Source: a virus | Virus record (IMG/VR): IMGVR_UViG_3300019849_000036 | Coordinates: 1 to 47,075 of that record | Direction: 5' to 3' (one strand) | Length of the DNA: 47,075 bases | Part shown: positions 5,783 to 13,914 of the stretch, one piece after another | Layout: the number at the start of each line of letters is the position of its first letter | How positions within the stretch are numbered: the stretch's first letter is position 1 | The notes under the pieces: generated by a model | The model's database searches: none | What the model saw: only the letters and a program-made list of their open reading frames with translations | Told to the model about the DNA's origin: nothing | Made by a program: the position numbers and the translations under genes

Positions 5783-7902
5783 CCACAGATGTCGATAGAG
5801 CCTTAATCCGCATTGAAGCAACGACGGAGCAGTTGCGCCGGCAGCTGCGCCAAGGCGACCAAAGCGTTGCCAAGTTCCAGAAATCAGTGGACCGCAAGCT
5901 TGGTGGGCTGGACAAGCGCTTTAACAAGCTGGGCGCTGGCCTGTCCAAAAGCCTGGCAGGATTAGCGACGGTGGCGGTTGCTGGTGGTCTTGCCACCTTT
6001 GTCCGGCGCACCATTGCCGCCGCAGACAGCCTGGAGGATACGGCGGATGCCGCCGGTGTCGCGATTGAGCGCTATCAGTCCCTGCGCTTTGCCGCAGAGC
6101 AGGCGGGGCTGGGCACGCAGCGCTTTGACGAAGGTATGGCCCGGCTGAGCCGCCGTATTGGTCTGTTTGCCCAGGACGGCGGTGGGCCTGCCGCCAAGGC
6201 CTTCCGCGAATTGAATATCGCTATTGCCGACAGTGCGGGCAATATCCAGCCGACTGGCGCGATCTTCGACCAGATTGTCACCAAGCTACAAGGCGTTGAA
6301 AACCAGTCCCGGCGCACGGCGCTGGCATCGCAGTTTTTTGGGGACCGCGTTGGCGGCCAGTTTACCCTGCTGTTGAACAAGGGCGGTGAGGGGATCGAAC
6401 AGTTGGAGGAGCGCGCCCGCCGCCTGGGCATTGTGCTGAAGGAGGATGTGGTCAGGGATGCGGGCCGCGCCAATGATGCCATCAACACCCTGAGTTCGGT
6501 TATCGGTGCCCAGTTTTCCAACGCGGTGCTGCAGAATGCGGATGATATCGCCCGGCTAAGCCAGGCCTTTGCCGATGCCATCCCCAATATCATTGCAGCG
6601 ACAGAGGATCTGGCCAAGTTCTTCGGCCTGATTGATGAGGACGCCCCCAGCCTGGAACAGGCGCAGAAAGACCTTGCCGGATACCGGGCAGAGTTAGAGC
6701 GCCTGCGGAATATGCCCGCAATCGGTGGTCGCGGTGGTGGTGCCCAGGCGGCGCGTATCATTGACCTGAACCGACAGATTGCCCAGCAAGAGGCCCTGAT
6801 CGCCGATTTGGAGGCGAAGGCCGCGCAAGCTGCCACCGCCGCCGCATCCCAGCCGGGCGGGTCCGTAGCTGGTCAGACTGGCGGTGGTGCCGGGCAGGGT
6901 GCAGACCAGATGGCGGGTGCCTTTGGCAGTGCTGCGGCGGCGGTGGCCCGGCTGGAACAGGAATATGCCCGCCTGACCGCCACATCACAGTCGATGTCGA
7001 TCCTTTCGGCGCTGGGTGTGGACCCGGATGACCCGGCGGCGGACCGCATTGTTGCCCTTTCCCAGAAGGTCGAGGGCCTACGCACAGCGCAGGATCGGCT
7101 GTCAGCTGCCCGAAGGTCGGCACAGGCGGTGATTGACGCCAATCTAAGCGGTGAGGAGCGACTGGCAGAGGAAAAGCAGCGTCTGGCGTCCCTGCTGCCC
7201 ACCATCACGGAATTGACCGGATCGGAGGCGCGGGCGCGTGAACTGATCAACCGGGCGATTGAGCGACAGACGGAACTGCTGGACAAGACCGAAGAGCGAC
7301 TGGTGCAGACATCCCGTCTTTCGGAACAATTTGGCCAGGCCGCAGCGGGGGCGTTTGAGGAAGCGGCCCTGAGCGGTGAGAGCCTGGGCAACATCCTGAA
7401 AGGCCTGGCAGAGGACATTGCCCGTCTGGCGCTGCGGCAGGCGCTGCTGCAACCGCTGGCGGGTGCCATATCGGGCGGGATTACCAGCGTGCTGGGTTTC
7501 AAGGACGGTGGGCAGGTAAAGGGCTTTGCATCCGGTGGGTATGTGTCAGGCCGGGGCGGCCCGCGCGATGACAAGATACCGGCCATGCTGAGCAATGGGG
7601 AATATGTGATCAATGCTGCGGCAACCCGGAAGTTCCGCCCGCTGCTGGAGCGACTGAACACAGGCACACTGAACCTTGCAGGCGGTGGCATGGTGTCCCC
7701 AACACCAGTGACAGGCCCGCCGAGCGCTGGTCAATTCGCTGGTGCTAACAGTGAACCAGTCACCGTGAACATGCCGATTACCTACAACATGCCACAAGAG
7801 GCGGTGGCGGTGGCGACCGAGGCGACTGTCCGCGCCCTTCTGCCCCAGATCGAGCAACGGGTCCTGGCGACTGTCGCACGGGCGCGGACACGCAGGTTTT
7901 AG
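5779..7902 (+). CDS. Tail tape measure protein
   Basis: A 707-aa protein setting tail length. It has an N-terminal coiled-coil start (LIRIEATTEQLRRQLRQGDQ), hydrophobic helices near residue 60, and long alternating helical and Ala/Gly-rich stretches. The C-terminal cap region (GGYVSGRGGPRDDKIPAML, NGEYVINAAATRKF) is typical of siphovirus tape measures. The length predicts a tail of roughly 100 nm by the usual 1.5 Angstrom per residue rule. The next gene is the portal, so no tail-tip genes follow as they normally would. Confidence 0.9.
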   Translation: MTTDVDRALIRIEATTEQLRRQLRQGDQSVAKFQKSVDRKLGGLDKRFNKLGAGLSKSLAGLATVAVAGGLATFVRRTIAAADSLEDTADAAGVAIERYQSLRFAAEQAGLGTQRFDEGMARLSRRIGLFAQDGGGPAAKAFRELNIAIADSAGNIQPTGAIFDQIVTKLQGVENQSRRTALASQFFGDRVGGQFTLLLNKGGEGIEQLEERARRLGIVLKEDVVRDAGRANDAINTLSSVIGAQFSNAVLQNADDIARLSQAFADAIPNIIAATEDLAKFFGLIDEDAPSLEQAQKDLAGYRAELERLRNMPAIGGRGGGAQAARIIDLNRQIAQQEALIADLEAKAAQAATAAASQPGGSVAGQTGGGAGQGADQMAGAFGSAAAAVARLEQEYARLTATSQSMSILSALGVDPDDPAADRIVALSQKVEGLRTAQDRLSAARRSAQAVIDANLSGEERLAEEKQRLASLLPTITELTGSEARARELINRAIERQTELLDKTEERLVQTSRLSEQFGQAAAGAFEEAALSGESLGNILKGLAEDIARLALRQALLQPLAGAISGGITSVLGFKDGGQVKGFASGGYVSGRGGPRDDKIPAMLSNGEYVINAAATRKFRPLLERLNTGTLNLAGGGMVSPTPVTGPPSAGQFAGANSEPVTVNMPITYNMPQEAVAVATEATVRALLPQIEQRVLATVARARTRRF

Positions 7903-7914
7903 GAGGCGCTGGCA

Positions 7915-9114
7915 ATGTTTGGACCATGGAAAAAGACATCACAGACCGCGCCAGAGCAGAAAGACACTCATTGGTGGGATGCGCTGGCACCCGTGATCGA
8001 GACCGCATCAGGGCTGGATATGTCGCCTGCGGCGGCGCTGCGCAACCCGACTGTTTATGCTTGTGTGCGTGTGATCAGCGAAACGGTGGCGCAACTGCCG
8101 CTGAACCTGTTTGAACGCCTGAGCGATGAAAGCCGGGAAAAAGCGACCGGCAATGCCCTTCATGATCTGCTGCGCTGGCAGGCGAATGACTGGACGTCAG
8201 CAGCTGAGTTTCGCATCACCATGATGATGGACGCCCTGTCACGAGGGCGGGGCTATGCCTTTATCAATCGGGACCGTAACGGGGAGCCGGTGGAGCTGAT
8301 CCACCTGCCTGCAGGCCATGTGACCCGCGACCAGTCCAACGCATCTGCACCGCCGATCTACAAGGTGCGCGGTACGGACAACACGGAGCGCGTCTACAGT
8401 GTTGACCAGATACTGGAAATCGCCGCACCTGGTGGACTTGCGCCCATCGCCCAGTGCCGGGAGGCCATTGCGCTATCCACTGCGCTGGAGCGGCATGCCG
8501 CCAATCTGATGAAACGCGGCGCGCGACCATCGGGGACTCTGGAAACCGATGATGCCTTGACGCCTAAGGCGCTGGAAAGCCTGCGGAAGGCGATGGAGTC
8601 GATTACATCTGGACACAAGAATTCCATGGGTCTGTTACCGCTCGATAAGGGCATGAAGTTCAACCAGCTGACGTTCAACAGCGTGGACATGCAGTTTCAG
8701 GAAATGCGGCGGTTCCAGATCGGCGAAATCAGCCGGGCGTTTCGGGTGCCGCTGACCCTGATCAATGATCTGGAAAAGGCCACGCTGAACAATGCGGAGA
8801 CCCTTGGGCGCCAATTCCTTACCTACACAATCCAGCCCTGGCTGGAGACATGGCAGCAGGCCATCCGGGCGCGCCTGATCCGCCGCGATCAGCGCGAGAC
8901 TTTGTATGCGGAATTCGACACCAACTTGCTGGCGAAGGCCGATATGGCGGCGCGCTGGGACGCTTACACCAAGGCGGTCAGCAATGGACTTCTGAACCCC
9001 AATGAGGTCCGGTCCCGTGAAAACCTTCCCCATTACGCCGGCGGCGAAGCGTTCATGCGTCCGCTGAATATGGGGGCAGCGACAGAGGCAGACGATGGAA
9101 ACGACAACCTATGA
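7915..9114 (+). CDS. Portal protein, HK97 family
   Basis: A 399-aa protein forming the dodecameric DNA gate at the capsid vertex. The family signature is clear: NPTVYACVRVISETVAQLPL near residue 45, then the SAAEFRITMMMDAL region, and FRVPLTLINDLEKATLNNAE near residue 285, where HK97 portals carry the conserved Asn/Glu motif. GGAGG lies upstream of the ATG. It overlaps the next gene by 20 nt, so the capsid gene is translationally coupled to it. Confidence 0.93.
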   Translation: MFGPWKKTSQTAPEQKDTHWWDALAPVIETASGLDMSPAAALRNPTVYACVRVISETVAQLPLNLFERLSDESREKATGNALHDLLRWQANDWTSAAEFRITMMMDALSRGRGYAFINRDRNGEPVELIHLPAGHVTRDQSNASAPPIYKVRGTDNTERVYSVDQILEIAAPGGLAPIAQCREAIALSTALERHAANLMKRGARPSGTLETDDALTPKALESLRKAMESITSGHKNSMGLLPLDKGMKFNQLTFNSVDMQFQEMRRFQIGEISRAFRVPLTLINDLEKATLNNAETLGRQFLTYTIQPWLETWQQAIRARLIRRDQRETLYAEFDTNLLAKADMAARWDAYTKAVSNGLLNPNEVRSRENLPHYAGGEAFMRPLNMGAATEADDGNDNL

Positions 9115-10648
9115 AATGAAATTTGAAGCCGGGAGCGCTGGTGCCTTCACAGGTATGGCCAGCGTTTACGGCAATGTGGACCGGGACGGTGACCGTGTGG
9201 AGCGGGGTGCCTTTGCAAAGTCCATTGAAGAGGCAAAAGCAAATGGCATCCCGCTTCTATGGGCGCACAATCCGCAGCAGCCCATCGGCATCATTACTGA
9301 GCTGGAAGAAACCGACACCGGCCTTTTGGTCAAAGGGCGCTTTGTTCTGGATAGCCAGGAGGCCAGCAGCAAATACGCGTTGGCCAAGGCGGGTGCCGTG
9401 CGCGGCCTGTCCATCGGGTTCATCACCAAGGCGGCGCAGCGGGACCCGGCGAACGGTGTCCGCACCATCACCGAAATTGATCTGAGAGAGGTGTCGCTCG
9501 TCACTTTTCCCGCCAACGAACTGGCGGGCCTTACGAGCTTGAAAGAGGCTGCGGTGGTCGCAGCCAGCAAAGAGGAGGGCGATATGCCTGATGATATCAA
9601 GACGGGAGACCAAGGCACGCCCGAAACCAAAGCGGCCACTATTGATGACGTGAAGGCGATTGCTGACCAGATCAGTGGGCTGGAAGCCAAGATGAACCGG
9701 CCATCGGTGCCAGCGGCCCCGAAGGATGATGTCGAGACCAAGGCCTTTGACCAGTTCCTGCGCACAGGCGCTGTTGCCCCCGGCATGGAGACCAAGGATT
9801 TAACGCTTGGCAGTGGCGGCACTGCAGGCTTTCTGGCACCAGAGCAATATATCGCAGAGCTGGTGAAGGATATTGTCGAATTCAGCCCCGTACGCCAGGC
9901 GGCGCGGGTGTCGCAGATGAATGCCAGCACGGCCCGCCTGCCAAAGCGTACAGGCCGCCTGAATGCTGTCTGGGTGGGGGAAACTGAGGCGCGAACCGAG
10001 ACCGAGCCGAGCTACGGCGATCAGACTTTCACACCGCATGAAATGGCCTGCTATGTCGATCTGTCCAATCAGGCGCTGGAAGACAGTGCATTCAATATCG
10101 AGGCAGAGCTGCGCATGGACTTTGCCGAAGAGTTTGGCCAGACTGAGGGCACGGCATTTGTGACCGGCGACGGCAACGGCAAGCCAACCGGTTTTACCAC
10201 CGCAGCTGTAACGGAGGTCACAAGCGGAAGCGCTGGAACCTTTGATGCCGATGATCTGATCGATCTGTTCCATGCCATCAAGACGCCATACGCCCAGCGC
10301 GGCGCATGGATGATGAGCCGGGCAACCATCGCCGCCGCCCGCAAGCTGAAGGACGGTCAAGACCAGTATATCCTGAACATGCAGGGGCTGAACGGCGTGC
10401 CGACCACCACCATCCTTGGCCGCCCTGTTGTGGAGGTACCGGACTTGCCGGGTGTGGCCACAGCCGAAAGCCCGATCTGGTTTGGGGACTTCAACCGCTT
10501 TTACCGGATCTTTGACCGGGTGGAGCTGCAGGTCATGCGCGACCCCTACAGCCAGGCGGCCAATGGTATGACGCGCTTCCATGCGCGCCGCCGTGTGGCC
10601 GGTGCGCCACTGGTGGCGGAAGCCGTTGCCAAGCTGACGATCGGCTAA
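9095..10648 (+). CDS. Fused prohead protease and major capsid protein (HK97 fold)
   Basis: A 517-aa polyprotein. Residues 1-140 are an HK97-type prohead protease: ASVYGNVDRDGDRVERGAF, catalytic His58 in LLWAHNPQ, and Ser106 in RGLSIGF. Residues about 140-215 form a charged scaffolding-like delta region. Residues about 215-517 are the HK97-fold capsid protein (FLAPEQYIAELVKDIVEFSP to the end, with VMRDPYSQAANGMTRFHARR). Separate genes are the usual state, and the other cluster in this window has them separate (28758 and 30454). Maturation must release the capsid subunit by self-cleavage. Confidence 0.93.
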   Translation: METTTYEMKFEAGSAGAFTGMASVYGNVDRDGDRVERGAFAKSIEEAKANGIPLLWAHNPQQPIGIITELEETDTGLLVKGRFVLDSQEASSKYALAKAGAVRGLSIGFITKAAQRDPANGVRTITEIDLREVSLVTFPANELAGLTSLKEAAVVAASKEEGDMPDDIKTGDQGTPETKAATIDDVKAIADQISGLEAKMNRPSVPAAPKDDVETKAFDQFLRTGAVAPGMETKDLTLGSGGTAGFLAPEQYIAELVKDIVEFSPVRQAARVSQMNASTARLPKRTGRLNAVWVGETEARTETEPSYGDQTFTPHEMACYVDLSNQALEDSAFNIEAELRMDFAEEFGQTEGTAFVTGDGNGKPTGFTTAAVTEVTSGSAGTFDADDLIDLFHAIKTPYAQRGAWMMSRATIAAARKLKDGQDQYILNMQGLNGVPTTTILGRPVVEVPDLPGVATAESPIWFGDFNRFYRIFDRVELQVMRDPYSQAANGMTRFHARRRVAGAPLVAEAVAKLTIG

Positions 10649-10662
10649 GCGAGGTCAGCGAT

Positions 10663-11022
10663 GTGCCTGTACGTCCGCCCAGAGTATGTCGCTGCGGTGC
10701 GGTGGTTCAACCGGGGATCCTTTGCCCCCGGTGCCACCGCGCCAACAAACGCGCCCGCGACCAACGCGCCGATGCCAAGCGCGGGACCGCAGCCCAGCGC
10801 GGCTACGGCCACAAATGGCGCACCGAGCGGGAAAAGTATCTCGCCGGTCATCTCTACTGTGTCATGTGCCTGCAGGATGGCCGGCAGGTCCCTGCAACGG
10901 TGGTTGATCACATCATCCCGCACAAGGGCGACAAGAAACTGTTCTGGCGCAGATCAAATTGGCAGGCGCTCTGCCAGTCCTGCCACAATGGCCGGAAGCA
11001 GCGTGAGGAATCTAATCAATAA
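10663..11022 (+). CDS. HNH endonuclease
   Basis: A 119-aa protein with a zinc-binding N-terminus (CRCGAVVQPGILCPRCH) and the HNH core VDHIIPHKGD, then SNWQALCQSCHNGRK. HK97-like cos phages use such a protein with the terminase for DNA cutting and packaging, so cos-type packaging is likely. The start is GTG at 10663 with GAGG upstream. The 3' end overlaps the reverse-strand gene by 11 bp. In this element the HNH gene is far from the terminase genes (13504-15472), which is unusual. Confidence 0.9.
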   Translation: MPVRPPRVCRCGAVVQPGILCPRCHRANKRARDQRADAKRGTAAQRGYGHKWRTEREKYLAGHLYCVMCLQDGRQVPATVVDHIIPHKGDKKLFWRRSNWQALCQSCHNGRKQREESNQ

Positions 11023-11686
11023 GTCTTCCTCTGGATATAGCCTCGCCGCATGCCTCAATCAGTGGTTTAACTTGTTGCATTGTAAGTATCCCGAGGCCAA
11101 TCATAGACCTGACAATCGCGACATCGCTCACTATGTAGAGCGAATTTTCAGGGTAAAGCGCTCGCGCACTCGGCACATCCTTGATTGTTGCTGTCAATTG
11201 TTGGTTCCACAGCAAATCAATGACTTTGAGTCTGGCAGAAACTTTTATTCCCTCTTTTCCAAGTTCTTGAGACCACTCTCGCCATTGCTCAATATTGATA
11301 GGCGTGGATGCAAACTCGATGGCTCTGAGGTGCTCGAGCGAAATTTCGTCGCCTTCAGACACCACTTTCAGCGCGTTTACAATATCACCGATAGTATTAT
11401 TAACAGTCCAAAGCTGCTCGACGAGGTTGTGTCGCGGGTGGGCGGTTCGTTCCTCAAATTCTGCGGCAGCCGACCGCCTCTGCCATTCAAGTGGGACAAT
11501 GATTGCTGCCAAACCGATCACTATGGTGCCGACAGAGCCTATCCAGGTGGCCATATCACCGCCGTGTTCGGCGAAGCTCAACTTGGCTTCCAGAATGGCA
11601 CCAAGAACGATGCCATTGCCGAAGATCAACAGACCCACTGCAAGCCTTACCGTCCAATCTCTCATCAGGTTGAAAGTCTTCTCCAT
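11012..11686 (-). CDS. Membrane protein of unknown function, reverse-strand moron
   Basis: A 224-aa protein with two N-terminal membrane segments (about 14-33, LAVGLLIFGNGIVLGAIL, and 47-65, WIGSVGTIVIGLAAIIVPL) and a soluble C-terminal domain without recognised motif. It interrupts the rightward structural operon on the opposite strand and has a lower GC content than its neighbours. This is the typical signature of a moron expressed during lysogeny. A role in superinfection exclusion or host modification is plausible but unproven. Confidence 0.75.
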   Translation of the reverse strand: MEKTFNLMRDWTVRLAVGLLIFGNGIVLGAILEAKLSFAEHGGDMATWIGSVGTIVIGLAAIIVPLEWQRRSAAAEFEERTAHPRHNLVEQLWTVNNTIGDIVNALKVVSEGDEISLEHLRAIEFASTPINIEQWREWSQELGKEGIKVSARLKVIDLLWNQQLTATIKDVPSARALYPENSLYIVSDVAIVRSMIGLGILTMQQVKPLIEACGEAISRGRLID

Positions 11687-11789
11687 AAACGGGAGGGGGC
11701 CTCAAAACCTATGGCGGTGTCAAGAGGACCGGCGGAGGAGGTCAACTTTTTTGCGCCGTGGGTTTGGGGCTTTTTTTTAGGAGGGTACT

Positions 11790-12356
11790 ATGCAGCCAAG
11801 GCTTGAACTACTGACTACAACCAATGTGAACCCGGGTGCCGATGCCTGGATGCTGCAGAGTTTCGAGGATTATGTGCGCGTCAATGCAGGTGCCGGGGCG
11901 CTGTCACCGTCGCTGGAAATGGCAGGCCCGATCATTGAAGACAAGATTGACCGGAAGATCCTGACACAGGATTGGCGTGTCCATCTGAGCGATATCTATG
12001 ACACGCTTCCGCTGACGCCTGTGCAGGAGATACTGGCCTTCGGATATATCGACCAGGACGGCCTGGAGGTATCTATCCCGCTGAGCGCGTTGAACTGGCA
12101 TGAGCTGCCCGACGGTCGCTGGCGGCTGGCGGGTTGGCCGTCCGGTATTCCAGCATTCGAGACTGACCCCAGCAAGTTCTGGCCAATCCGTGTGGATGTG
12201 CGCGTTGGTTATGCCGACAGCATGGATAAAGCCCCCATGCCATTGGTGAGCGCGATCAACATTGCGGCCACTGCGATCTGGGAAGGACGCCCGCCCAAGA
12301 CCCATGAGTACCAGGAAGAGATAGCGAGTTTCCGCCGTCATGACTCAGCATTCTGA
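11790..12356 (+). CDS. Head-tail connector protein (gp6-like)
   Basis: A 188-aa protein. N-terminal helices (DAWMLQSFEDYVRV, GPIIEDKIDRKIL) are followed by a beta-rich middle and C-terminal helical LVSAINIAATAIWEGRP. This matches the HK97 gp6 / GTA gp6-type connector that binds below the portal. AGGAGGG stands 5 nt upstream of the ATG. It overlaps the next gene by 17 nt, as head-completion genes often do. Confidence 0.75.
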   Translation: MQPRLELLTTTNVNPGADAWMLQSFEDYVRVNAGAGALSPSLEMAGPIIEDKIDRKILTQDWRVHLSDIYDTLPLTPVQEILAFGYIDQDGLEVSIPLSALNWHELPDGRWRLAGWPSGIPAFETDPSKFWPIRVDVRVGYADSMDKAPMPLVSAINIAATAIWEGRPPKTHEYQEEIASFRRHDSAF

Positions 12357-12687
12357 CTATCGATTCACACGGCTTGTAACCATCGATCGCTTGACCGTCA
12401 CATGCAATGACATTGGTGACGAAATCGAGATCTGGGAGAACATTGGCGGATTCTGGGCCGATGTGAAGTTCGTCCGCGGTTCTGAAGGTCTAAGCGGTGG
12501 GGTTATACAGGTTAGCCAGACCATATTGGTGACGGTGCGTCATCATGCTGCCGGTGGAGGGATTTTTCCGACAGCAGAAGATCGCCTGCGTCTTGACCTT
12601 GAAGACTTCAATATCACCAAGGTGCATGACCGCGATGGCCGCGGGCGCTTCTTGACCATTGAGGCGGTATCCGGGGGGCGGCCATGA
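12340..12687 (+). CDS. Head closure / head-tail adaptor protein
   Basis: A 115-aa beta-rich protein in the position of HK97 gp7 / SPP1 gp16 head closure proteins. The pattern ENIGGFWADVKFVRGSEGLS followed by ILVTVRHHAAGG and DLEDFNITKVHDRDGRGRF is characteristic of this family (W.DV.P..G.E; V..RY; I.Y.G..Y.I). It overlaps genes on both sides by 4-17 nt. Confidence 0.8.
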   Translation: MTQHSDYRFTRLVTIDRLTVTCNDIGDEIEIWENIGGFWADVKFVRGSEGLSGGVIQVSQTILVTVRHHAAGGGIFPTAEDRLRLDLEDFNITKVHDRDGRGRFLTIEAVSGGRP

Positions 12688-13109
12688 GCAGGTCGCGGAT
12701 CAGCGGTGTCAATCGTCTGCGCCGTAAGCTTAGACGCTTGCCCGATACCATTCAGACAGAGGTCGTTCGTGCCGTTCAGGACGGCGGCAACAGGCTGGAG
12801 CGGGAGGTCATAGCCGAGACGCCCGTTGATGAGGGCGAACTGCGCGATACGCTGAAGAAACAGTTCGGGCGTGACAAGCTGAGCGTTCGCGTCGGTTGGT
12901 GGGAAAAGGGCAACCTTCGGAACTGGCGTAAAGCGGGATGGCGTGCCCAATTCACTCTGTTCGGTACCAAGGGATCAGCCAAACATAATATCCCGGCCCA
13001 GCCTGCAAATCATTTCTTGCACCGCGCCTTCAAACGGGTGCGTAGCCAGATCCGTGGGCGCATCAACCAGGCAATTGATACAGCGCTTGAGAAAGCGAGC
13101 AAGCTATGA
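12684..13109 (+). CDS. HK97 gp10-family tail component
   Basis: A 141-aa basic protein. It begins with ISGVNRLRRKLRRLPDTIQT and continues with RLEREVIAETPVDEGELRDT, the hallmark of the HK97 gp10 family (helical N-terminus, then A...P.D.G.L), and ends in NHFLHRAFKRVRSQIRGRI. These proteins act at the head-tail interface. It overlaps both neighbours by 4 nt (ATGA-type), so it is translationally coupled. Confidence 0.85.
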   Translation: MSRSRISGVNRLRRKLRRLPDTIQTEVVRAVQDGGNRLEREVIAETPVDEGELRDTLKKQFGRDKLSVRVGWWEKGNLRNWRKAGWRAQFTLFGTKGSAKHNIPAQPANHFLHRAFKRVRSQIRGRINQAIDTALEKASKL

Positions 13110-13507
13110 CCGATTTTGCTAAGGCCCTGCATGCGGCCATATATACAGCACTAAATGGTGATTCTGCGCTGACCACGCTTATTACCGGTGTGTTCAATGC
13201 TTCGCCGCGTCGGCATGATTATCCCTTTGTGGAGATCGGCGATATCGAAGGTGCTGACTGGTCAACACAGACGCAGTTTGGTCAGGAACTACAGGTCAGT
13301 ATCCATATATGGTCTGATGGCAAGGCCCGCTCCGGCAACTATGATATTTCGGGTGAGGTCATTCGTATCCTGCACCGGTCAGCCCTGGCCGTCACGGATA
13401 TGGAATTGGTTTCTATCCGCCTTGTGTATCGTCATACGCAGTGGGAGCCGGACGGTAATGCTGTGCAGACTATTTTGCGGTTTGTAGCGTTGGTGCGCGA
13501 TCCATGA
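13106..13507 (+). CDS. Tail terminator / completion protein, DUF3168 family
   Basis: A 133-aa protein starting with ALHAAIYTALNGDSALTTLI, then FPFVEIGDI-like HDYPFVEIGDIEGADW and LQVSIHIWSD, as in DUF3168 tail-completion proteins (homologous in role to lambda gpU). The matching gene in the other cluster is 35268-35687 (same order of motifs: LTG.YD.PP, Y..FG, FDISVWT). It overlaps both neighbours by 4 nt. Confidence 0.85.
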   Translation: MTDFAKALHAAIYTALNGDSALTTLITGVFNASPRRHDYPFVEIGDIEGADWSTQTQFGQELQVSIHIWSDGKARSGNYDISGEVIRILHRSALAVTDMELVSIRLVYRHTQWEPDGNAVQTILRFVALVRDP

Positions 13508-13914
13508 GGGGCGATAAGCCAAAATCGATAGCGCTGGCGGCTGACGCGCTGGAGGATATCCCCGCAGTGCCAAGCTGGTTCGGCCAATATGCCAAGGCTG
13601 AATGGAAGCGGGCAGGGGCGGCACTGGTTGCCCGCCGGGTGCTGACACAGGATAACCTGGCGCTCTTGGAAAGTTACTGCATCAATTATCAGCAGTTCCG
13701 GGACTGCGTTGTCGCCATCCGCAAGTCCGGGCTGACGGTCAAAAGCAAAACCAGCGCACCGCGCCCGAATCCGGCGATCACCCTTCGCAATGAAGCCATG
13801 AAGGAAATGCGCCTTTTGGCGTCAGAGCTGGGCTTGTCGCCTGTGCGCCGGGACAAGGTGTCGTTGATTGGTAATGAGAACGATGATGACTTTGCCGGTA
13901 TGGATATCGGGTGA
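13504..13914 (+). CDS. Terminase small subunit, P27 family
   Basis: A 136-aa protein. The pattern AKAEWKRAGAALVARRVLTQ, DNLALLESYCINYQQFRDCV and NPAITLRNEAMKEMRLLASE, then LGLSPVRRDKVS, is the P27-family small terminase (DNA recognition for packaging). It is followed, with overlap, by the large subunit. Terminase genes stand last in this structural operon instead of first. Confidence 0.88.
   Translation: MRGDKPKSIALAADALEDIPAVPSWFGQYAKAEWKRAGAALVARRVLTQDNLALLESYCINYQQFRDCVVAIRKSGLTVKSKTSAPRPNPAITLRNEAMKEMRLLASELGLSPVRRDKVSLIGNENDDDFAGMDIG

Noticed and set aside
10661-11806. 381-codon rightward frame across the HNH gene and the reverse-strand membrane protein
   Set aside because: HNH motif and membrane protein are in other frames with good starts; this frame shows no protein pattern.
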